64,000 nucleotides of DNA, taken from positions 693,691-757,690 of the forward strand of contig MNCI01002331.1 in the NCBI GenBank assembly GCA_015680685.1, written 5' to 3'. Shown here piece by piece: positions 56,281 to 64,000 of this stretch (positions are counted from its first letter, which is position 1; each line of letters starts with the position of its first letter). The stretch comes from Gnetum montanum. Taxonomy: Eukaryota > Streptophyta > Gnetopsida > Gnetales > Gnetaceae. The notes beneath the pieces are model-generated. The model worked only from the letters and a program-made list of their open reading frames with translations. It was not told the origin of the DNA and did no database searches. The position numbers and the translations under genes were made by a program.

Positions 56281-58965
56281 ATGGCACCCAAACAAAAACA
56301 TCTATAGGAAGGAGAACCCTCACAACCATGGGAGAAATGACCTAGAGCTAGAAGGGGCCAATAGGAACAAGGCCAAGAATAAGAAGAGGTGACCCATGCA
56401 ATGAGACCTCTTCGTGAGGAGCTCAAAGTGATATCTATTTAATAGATTCTAAAAGAAGAAGTGCCTATAGAAAAATTCAATGAGGAGAAGCACCTAGACT
56501 TGTGCCATGGCTTGAGGTCACTCTAACTCAAGCCTGCCTAGACATCATCAAGTCCCAAGAGATCTAAATATTAGTTTTTCAAGAGATAAAATTTGGACCA
56601 TTTTTGGAAAAATCTTCAGAGGATGTCAGAACATAATTGCAAACCTCTCCCATGTGGCCAATCATCACAACTAGTGGGGAATGGTACATGGGAGAGACCT
56701 ATCTCTTCTAAAATAGTCAAAGGCTAGGTTCCATTGTAAAAATAAAGGACATTTAAGTTTCCTACTTGGTAGAGGTCATCACATCATACAAGCACTAGGG
56801 TTGCTAGACATTGGAACACAGTTGGCAGAGATATCAATAAAAGGTGATCCTAAGGAAAAAATGGAGTGGACCCAGCAATGCTATAGGGTGGACTATAAGG
56901 AGTATGATGCACTCGCACTGGTGAAGAAAATTTATTTCAAGATTACAACCTCTCACCTCAATCCAATGGTTAGGCCAAGTAAGGCGACTACTTTCTCCAC
57001 TCAGGCATGCATTGCTCTAAGCAGGAAATTTCCATCAACCTTCCATAGTTGATTTATTTGGAGATCGAGAAACGTTTCAAGGAGAAAAAATGTGGAAGGA
57101 AGATCCTACCCTTTGCAAGAGGGTAGGTATTGTTCACTATTCAAATGACACTCTTAGGCATGCTCCCTTAGCCTCATGGGTAGAAATCATGAAAGAAAAA
57201 ATGGTAACAAGCATTTAAGAAGAGGAGCTGCTGCCACCACCACCCACCTAAGAGACAACACCGAAGGCCCACGTAGTCCTTGAGAATCTATGAAAAATCC
57301 AAGAGTAACTCTTAAGTGAACAAGAGTAGTAGGCAAGAATGAGTGGGGTGGATCCATCTGTGTATCAACTAGCAAGGAGTTACCTTAATGAGGTTGCCCA
57401 AACAGTTAGCTAGATTGAGAGGGGTGGTCTCATTTTCTCTGCCAAAAAATGCAGCTACCTTTGAGGTCAAATCCCGATGCTTAGGAGGTGACAATTTTAT
57501 TAGCAACACATCATTTATTTCTAGAAATATTTGAGAATGCCACCACTTTCTTGGTGAGGTTGGAGAAAGGTGAAGAGGTAACGATCTTGGTGATGCAGCA
57601 CCAAGGGCAAGAGACAAAGGTAGAATTCATAGCTGACTATGTAGCTGAAGAACTAAACACACCCATGACATTTGTACTAGACATATCTGCACTCCAAGAT
57701 GTGCAGACATTTGCAGGCACGGTCAGAAGGAAATTGAATGCAGCCTAGCACAAACAACTACTAGAACGACTAGTAGGAATCAAGCAACTAACTCTGAATA
57801 TCTTTGATCTTCTAGGAAACATCACTGCAACCTAGTCAAAGCTACTAAATGCAAGAGGTAGATGAATCATTTTTAAGGGGCAACTAGAAATGACCCAAGA
57901 GAAAAATCAACACTTGGTCGTGAAGGTTGCTAAACTTCATGCCTGACTTGTAGAACAAGCAATCCTCAACCTGGCAATGACAAGAGATGAAGTTATTAAA
58001 TAGCTTCAAGAATTATTTCAAAAGGCTAAGGAGGAAGTAGTAATGACCATCTTCAAATAATCCATGGAAAAAGTTGAAACACACTCAATTAAAAGGGACT
58101 TAAATTAGATGCGCAAAAAAATGAAGCATTGACTATGCAAAATCATTGCTTGTGAAATGTTGATGCTAAAAGAGATCAAATGCAAGAATTCATTCATCAA
58201 CAATAGGAGTATCTTGCCAGAATCAACACTAAATTGAGGAAATTGACTGTGGAGAACTGCAATTTGTCAATGGAGAAGGTATGCACCCTATGACAAAGTC
58301 TTCCATTGAAATCACCACTTGGAAGAATGAATTTCTTAAGTTTGAGAGAGTGAAAAATCACTACATGGACCAGGTTGGCTTGCAAAAGGAAATTAATAAA
58401 AGAAAAATCCAGATGGCAAAGGCTAAAGTAAATGAAGCCTTTTAGCAACTCTAGCAAGGAAGAGAGATGTGGTAGTCCATCCTTGATGGGATTGATTCCT
58501 ACAACAAAGTGGAGATCTACTTGAAGGAGTTGTAGATCAAAGAAATGATAGAGTATATTGAGTTAGCCAATCTCTATTATGTAAACCTAGCAATGCTGAC
58601 AGTTGGACGGCCATGGTCAGAATTGGAGAAGTAGGTGGCTAGCTTGTATATACTATACGAGGTTGAGTTTAAACACCACAAGGACACCAAGAAAAATCTT
58701 GAGACTACTAATGCTAAACTCAAAATCCTCAAAGGACGATTCACAAATCAACGATCCATCATCAAGGACCTAGCTAGATGGATGAATAACTACTAGGAGC
58801 TGAAGAACACAGTACGAGCATTCGACATTGAACACAAATAGTTCACTGCCTAGTTTTTCAATGTTAAGGAGTTGTTTCTAGTGATCCTATGTCCTTGGGA
58901 TGTGCCCATTCCAACCCATATTGGGGAAGCTACGTGGATGATGCATGTTCCTAGGATTAAGAAGA
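56281..58965 (+). pseudogene. ORF3 of copy D
   Basis: Homologue of ORF3 in B and C, starting MAPKQKHL at 56281. FGPFLEKSSEDV, SPMWPI and SGEWYMGETYLF (56590-56710) match the N-terminal domain. Frames then change several times, with pieces at 56801-57052 and 57488-57748. The coiled-coil part is readable in fragments (for example NTKLRKLTVENCNLSMEKV near 58225). The end holds CPWDVPIPTHI-EATWMMH near 58890-58945, matching the C-terminal block of B. Heavily broken. Confidence 0.6.
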
Positions 58966-59205
58966 AGAAAATGAAGTACTATTGGATGCTTTCCACCTCC
59001 CACCTAAAGTTGCACTAACCTTCATTAGGATAATTCCCCCAGATCATTTGAGCAATAGGCCATGGAAAGCATCTTTGGAATTGAGTCCTAGTGGAGACCT
59101 ACAACTAACATCACCTATCAGAGGAAGGGTGCTTCCTCATCCTCGTAGTAGACTCCAACTTAACCAGATCCACCAACTTCATCTCATTTTCAAGTGAAGC
59201 TTTGT

Positions 59206-59835
59206 CCATGAAGGATCCCTATCCAAATCCCTTCTTTTGATGATGATGATGATGAGCAACATATGTCTAGAGCTAGTACCAAAAGTGATGATGATGAGGA
59301 GGAGACATACTGACTATTTAGAGCTACAACTACTTTAGATGATGAGGACTCCGATGATGATATAGAGGTTAGTGGTTACAGTTCTTGGATTATCCCTCCT
59401 TTTGATGATGTCCAAAAGGGCAAGAGACTTTTTTGGTGTGGACGTGGACAATTTGATACATATGTGTTTTTGATGTGGATTTGCACATATGTAGTTTTTA
59501 TACATGTTGATGAAATTTTAGCAGCTATATTATATGGACAATTTGTGGATGGATAGTTTGTGGACAATTGTGTGAATAGTTTTTTGGATGGATAGATGTT
59601 GGTTATCATGATCATATATATGCATTTTTTGGAGACAATTTTTTCCTTTGCATAGTATAGTTTCATGTGATCTTTATCTTGCACCTTGAGCTTTAGAGCC
59701 ATTATCCTAGTAATAACCTTGGCTACCATTGCGATTTATACACCTTAATATTTTTTAATGATTATTGTTATTATTTATTGGTTTATCAACTCATCCATTT
59801 TCTTAAGTTTTGGACATCACCAAAAAGGAGGAGAT
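59206..59835 (+). other. 3' internal tail of the copia element with acidic tract and polypurine tract
   Basis: A GATGATGAT-rich stretch encodes an Asp-rich segment (FDDDDDEQHMSRASTKSDDD; then TTLDDEDSDDDIEVSGYSSW after one stop). Repeated GGACAATTTGTGGATGGATAG-like phrases follow (TGGATGGATAG at 59546 and 59586). The stretch ends with ACCAAAAAGGAGGAGAT (59819-59835), the polypurine tract that abuts the right LTR. The coding identity of the acidic segment is unknown. Confidence 0.55.
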
Positions 59836-60986
59836 TGTTGAACTTTTGGTATGTCAAAACCTTAAGGAAAATGGAATGTTATGGAATGTGATGCTTTTAC
59901 AAGGCATAAAGGAGAGCTCAAACAATGACATGTACAAAGAGATCTCAAAGTGGAGACTATAAGGACTCAAGGGAACATGGATGAGTATGAAGATGTCTAA
60001 GTAGAGACTATAAGGACTAAAGGAAGCATGGATGAGTAAGAAGACTATAAGCTAAACGAAGATGCTCCAATGATCGAGGGGAAGCTAAATCAAGAAGAGG
60101 AAGCCTAAGGAACCAAATTTTAAAAGCTGAGAAGACATTTCTATGAAGCAGAAGATGTCCTAGCCAAAGTAGAGTACAAGCAGAGAAGACATATCACAAA
60201 AATAGGAAACTTCTCCTTTCAACAGAAGCTATCTCCATAGAGACATCCTACTTTTAGAAGAGACATATTCCCAAAATTAAAGTCAATTTTAGAGAGATAT
60301 TCCAATCTCAAAGGAGACATCTACACTAGCTGTTAGATAGTCATTACATGAATTTTGAGGTGATTTCAGAAACTTTGAGGCTATAAGAAGACTTCATTCT
60401 CTTGGGTATTGAGCAAGTGTTGTGCATGAATTGTCACTATCAAAGCAATCATTGTGTATTTTACTTGTGCACTTCATTTGTAAAATCATTTGCTTGATTG
60501 ATTGTAATTCTGCTTCAAAGTACAAGGATTGATAATTTAAGTTACATTCTCTTGTTATGATTTTGTTTCTCTTGTAGCCCTACTAGGGTTGATGTGCTTC
60601 TTGTGAGAAGGCATCTTAATTGAGCTTATCAAGATCCTATGAGATTGAGTGTTTGTGTAGCATCAAAATGCTTTGGAGCGAAGCTCAATTTGTAAAGGTT
60701 GTGGAATCCTTAAAACCACATTTTAAGCTTATTGGAACCTTGTGGGGTTAAGTGGTTTCATAGTAATCAAAAACTCTCAAGTGAATCTTAGAGCTTGTAT
60801 AGGGTGTGATGCCCTTCAAACCACATTTTTAAGAAACAAAGGCTAGAGATGTGCAAGGATTCTACCCTCTGAGTGTGGATGTACCCAAGTTGGGGAACTA
60901 TGTAAAACTTGAGTGTAGTATTTGTGGCTATTTATTTTTGTTTTCGGGAACTTATTCATCCCTCCCTTCTAAGCTCTCGATCCTCA
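59836..60986 (+). repeat. 3' LTR of the copia element (1151 bp)
   Basis: Begins TGTTGAACTTTTGGTATGTC and ends TCTCGATCCTCA, then TAACA. Collinear with the left LTR. By eye about nine bases in ten agree in the parts compared, with a gap of about 9 bp near the start, indicating an old insertion. Confidence 0.9.
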
Positions 60987-61429
60987 TAACAAAGATAGGA
61001 AACTAATCCCTATCATAAAGCAATGAACTATTAATCATAAAGACATCAAATTCCTGTTAAATTTAAGTTTTATAAGAACATTCATGTTAATATCTTTCAT
61101 CAAAATAATACTATCCACTCTCACAATAAATTCAAAATAAAATCAATTATTAAAAATGAATAATGAATAATTAGTAATCATCATAAACATAGAGTAATCA
61201 GTAATCAGTAATTATAATATACTTTTTTATGTCCCATATCATAATTTTTTTGTTAGATAAAATTTATTTTAAATTAGCTTCATTAGTTTTCTTTAAAGAA
61301 ATATATCATTATAATTGAAAATTTGTAACACACCTAAATAACCAATGTATCATATAGAAACATTAAACTGAATTTCAATCTCAGGCTTTTATAAATCTAC
61401 AAAACTATAATTCATAAGGATATCAAAAA
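60987..61429. other. AT-rich intergenic DNA
   Basis: No gene or element recognised. TAATCAGTAAT-type repeats near 61170-61210 are simple-sequence-like. Confidence 0.4.
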
Positions 61430-61610
61430 TGAGGTTAGTACTGAAACACCACAAAATTTTAGGTCTTAGCATCATGACTACAAATTTGGCTAAGTGTCAA
61501 AGTGGTGACACTTTGCCCATATTTTTCCAAGTGTTGAGTATAGTCAGCTCCAAACTGCCAAATTTGCAAAATTTTGCAAAGTGTCAAAATGATGGCACTT
61601 TCTGCATAGA

Positions 61611-61805
61611 CGTTACACTGCGTAGCGTAACATAGTGTAGCACCCTGTTACACTACATAGTGTAGCGTAGCATAACACACTCTTAAACTACGTAGCGTAG
61701 CATCCTATTACATTGCGTACAGTAGCATAGCATAGCACCCTTTTATGCTGTGTAGCGTAGTGTAGCATAGCACCCTATTATGCTGCGTAGCGTAGCACGA
61801 CATAA
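61611..61805 (+). repeat. CGTAGCGTAGC-type tandem repeats in U3
   Basis: At least four worn units of about 40-50 bp built from (T/A)GCGTAGCGTAGCATAGCA-CACCCT-TTA: near 61617, 61655, 61693 and 61747. Related motifs in the opposite sense (TGCTACGCTA) occur after the primer site at 63374-63420. Confidence 0.7.
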
Positions 61806-61895
61806 CACATCTATCTAGTGCAATAGACAGTAGATGGGCATAGTAGACAATGGACAGGCACAATAGATAGTGTCCCATGTCCCACGCGTGACATG

Positions 61896-62172
61896 GGATG
61901 GGCACAGTAGATAGTAGCAACTAGCGTCTCGTGTACCATGCGTAACACAAGACGAGTGCAATGGACAGTAGCAACCAGCATCCTGTGTACCACACATAAC
62001 ATGGGACAAGTGCAGTAGATAGTAGCAACTGGTGTCCCATGTACCACACATAACACGAGACGAGTGTAGTGGATAGTAGCAACTAGCGTCTCGTGTACCA
62101 CGTGTAACATAGGATGAGTGCAGTAGACAGTAGCAACCAGCATCCCATGTCCCACATGTAACATGGGACGAG
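61896..62172 (+). repeat. 54-bp minisatellite with a hairpin in each unit
   Basis: Units start at 61956, 62010, 62064 and 62118 (GTGCAGTAGATAGTAGCAAC), with partial units on either side. Each holds an inverted repeat such as TCCCATGT...ACATGGGA or TCTCGTGT...ACACGAGA. Because 54 is a multiple of 3, all minus-strand frames stay open and give 138- and 154-codon ORFs of an 18-residue repeat. I do not regard these as genes. Confidence 0.85.
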
Positions 62173-62296
62173 TGTAGTAGAAAGCATCCTGTGTCTTGCA
62201 TGTAACATGGAATGAGCATAGAAATCGACATCCCATGGTCCCACCCACTGCACTACCATGTGGCATCTGATCCACATTTTAGACTAACCCTAGCCC

Positions 62297-62304
62297 TATA
62301 AATA
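62297..62304 (+). promoter_or_regulatory. Probable LTR TATA box
   Basis: TATAAATA in CCCTATAAATACCC, downstream of the minisatellite and about 700 bp before the proposed LTR end. Confidence 0.6.
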
Positions 62305-63010
62305 CCCTTGTGCCCTCTTTCAAGGAGGGGGTTGGCTTTCATTTTTCACCAAGGAGGCAGTTGGCACTTCCATTTGAAATTTGGCACTTTGGCATCTTGG
62401 CACTTAGGTTCATGGATGAACAAGAACCAGAGCACCCCACACTGGAAAAGATGCACAACTACACCATGTGGTACATTGTAGCCCCATTGTAGCCCAGTAG
62501 AACCTCACATGGTACACCGTGGCTACTAACCCGTCAAGTATAGTTCAACATAGTGAATACTAGACTTCATAGCCTAACACCACTGAGGCTATGACTACGC
62601 TCCCACTGTACCTATTGTACATTGTGTATACCATTGTGAATTAGCTATGCTCCCCCGATTTTGGGGTAGTGCATTTTCTCTCCCAAGCTCTTATTTTATT
62701 CTACTGCACTATACATGTTGCATTATTGTGTGTTTGTGCATGCTTGTTATCTTGGTTACATACTTTAGTACATTTCTACTATTGTGTGTGCTACGTTTTC
62801 TTTTTGTCCAACCTCCATGCATCACACTCTAAAATCACTATTCAAAATTGGTTATTTGACACCGCGTAAGTCCCTGTTTGATCGACCAGACCATTTAGGG
62901 CACCTTGTTTCCATTTTCTCCAACATGGCCCTCACACAGATCTAGGGTTAGATTGTACGCCTGATAACCTCTCAGTGTTCTAGCCACCAACATTTTTGGA
63001 TGTCACAATT

Positions 63011-63029
63011 TTTGGTGCTAGAAGGAGGG
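63011..63029 (+). other. Probable primer binding site
   Basis: TTTGGTGCTAGAAGGAGGG follows the LTR end ACA + ATT. The TTTGGYGCTAGAAGGAGGG form is familiar from some plant gypsy elements. I cannot name the tRNA with confidence. Confidence 0.5.
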
Positions 63030-64000
63030 CCTAAACCTCCATGTCCTTTTTGTGTATCATAGGTAATCCTACATGTTGTTTATACCCTGTCACTAGTAAC
63101 CTATTAGTGTAGATGTGACACCCCTGTGGTTGTCTACGTACTAAGTGGTGTAGATTGGTCTCCATGACAGTTCCTCTGGAACCCTATAGGACAAAAGCCC
63201 AAAATAGTTTACTACGTCCTGCTACTTGTGTGACATGTAGTATGGTATCCCTGTCAGTGTAGCAAGTCCAAAACTATCTTCTAAGTTATGCTACCTGTGT
63301 CCTGTGCAACGTAGCGACCCCACCAGCGTAGCAATTTCCAAATAGTCTACTATGTTAGGTTGAATATATACTATGCTACGCTATCCACTATGTTACACTA
63401 TCCACTGTGTTACGCTATCTACTATGTCTACTGTGTTATGTTGTCTACTGTGTTACGTTGCTTGTGTCCCGTGTAGCATAGTGACCCTGTCAACGTAGCA
63501 GCCCCTCCCAGTGTAGCAAGCGTAGCAAGCTCTAGCATAGTGAGCATGAAAATCTACAGTAGCAAGCTCCAACATAGCAAGCATGAAAAGCTACAGTCGC
63601 AAGCTCCAGTGTAGCAAGCATGATGAGCTACAACGTAGCAAGTGTAGCACCATAGTTGGCCATTTTTAGCAGTTTTCATACTTAGCATTTTTTCTACATT
63701 TTCATACTTAGCATTTTTTCTACATGGTTACACTTAGTCATTTTTTATATATTTTTATACTTATCCATTTTCCTTCTACTGACAAAGTTAGTCATTTTTC
63801 TACTGTTTCTCAAAGTTAGCCATTTTCTGCAAACATCAACTCTCACAACCGATCTATGAATATGAATCTGAATCAACCTTCCATGTTAGTGTCTAACACA
63901 TTTGATACTACAATCCAACCAAAGCATGCTGCACTAAGCCATGAATAATACAATTTTGTCTATGCCAAAATCCAAGTAGGATTACCAATGGATTACCTTG
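63030..64000 (+). repeat. Repetitive leader of the right-hand LTR element
   Basis: No ORF. It contains a 17-bp repeat (63378, 63395, 63412: ACGCTATCCACTATGTT), a 37-bp repeat (63523, 63560, 63597: TAGCAAGCTCCA...GCATGA) and CATACTTAGCATTTTTTCTA repeated around 63680-63770. The element continues past the window. Confidence 0.65.

Larger units (their letters stand above)
47742..59205 (+). mobile_element. Ty3/gypsy copy D (pol-bearing) nested in the copia element
   Basis: Order: primer site, gag, protease, RT, RNase H, integrase, long spacer, hairpin, internal promoter-like region, ORF3. It is the only copy here with an RT-to-integrase region, so it shows what B and C have lost. Its 3' LTR was not found: ORF3 fades near 58970 and by about 59206 the sequence seems to belong to the copia tail. 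The right junction was therefore deleted, and its exact place is unknown. Confidence 0.75.
44173..60986 (+). mobile_element. Ty1/copia element, gag only, with gypsy copy D nested inside
   Basis: Bounded by two LTRs (44173-45345, 59836-60986) with TGTTG...TCCTCA ends, initiator-Met-type primer site after the left LTR and a polypurine tract before the right one. The flanks AAACA (44168-44172) and TAACA (60987-60991) fit a 5-bp target duplication with one change. The only copia coding sequence found is gag. Integrase and RT are not found on either side of the nested gypsy, so the element was either a gag-only non-autonomous form or lost pol around the nested insertion. Confidence 0.85.
61430..63007 (+). 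repeat. Probable 5' LTR of another LTR retrotransposon
   Basis: It ends GATGTCACA at 63007, three bases before a primer-site-like TTTGGTGCTAGAAGGAGGG. A TATA box (TATAAATA) lies at 62297-62304, preceded by a long repetitive U3 (61611-62172). The left edge is not fixed and could lie anywhere from about 61325 to 61600. No second LTR lies inside the window. Confidence 0.6.

Noticed and set aside
56281-58965. Envelope gene like that of Athila elements
   Set aside because: The position fits, but no signal peptide, transmembrane segment or cleavage site is visible in any copy. The product looks like a soluble domain plus coiled coil.
61811-62275. 154- and 138-codon minus-strand ORFs with repeated HVGHGMLVATVYCT-like units
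   Set aside because: They are produced by the 54-bp minisatellite, whose unit is a multiple of 3, so several frames stay open. The peptides are simple repeats with no start or promoter context.

Overview
This window looks like intergenic DNA from a seed plant with a large, repeat-rich genome. The DNA is AT-rich and CpG-poor and holds no intact host gene. It is built from old retrotransposons inserted beside and inside one another. A gymnosperm is my guess from the load of old, decayed Ty3/gypsy DNA, but nothing in the sequence fixes the species. Almost every coding region is broken by stops and frameshifts.

Layout. 1-2776 is the 3' end of a Ty3/gypsy element (copy A) with its 3' LTR. 6230-7520 (minus) is a relic of a different gypsy pol. 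9187-12975 is an L1-type LINE crossed by an assembly gap (10354-10756). 16889-25578 is copy B of the A-type gypsy family, with two LTRs, a tRNA-Asp-like primer site, gag and a downstream ORF3, but no pol. 25579-33547 is decayed DNA with tRNA-derived SINEs, a DUF7869-like scrap and a degenerate array with a period of about 195 bp. 33548-42321 is copy C (gag, protease scrap, ORF3, 3' LTR; no RT or integrase). 44173-60986 is a Ty1/copia element with both LTRs, primer site, gag and polypurine tract. Copy D of the gypsy family (about 47289-59200) sits inside it and is the only copy with protease, RT, RNase H and integrase. From about 61430 to the window end is the 5' part of another LTR element with very repetitive U3 and leader DNA.

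The most interesting content is the A/B/C/D family. Between pol and the 3' LTR it carries a conserved module: (1) a 57-nt hairpin with a 10-bp stem and a loop of exactly 37 nt in all four copies, where the stem sequence differs between copies but stays paired; (2) in B, C and D, a cluster of short palindromes followed by a TATA box, which in B and C resembles the palindromes just upstream of the TATA box in that copy's own LTR; (3) a leader with a possible GT-AG intron; and (4) ORF3, a protein of about 900 residues with a conserved N-terminal domain and a long coiled coil that I do not recognise. I infer that the family makes ORF3 from its own internal promoter, which is co-regulated with the LTR. 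Copy A has lost both the internal promoter and ORF3.
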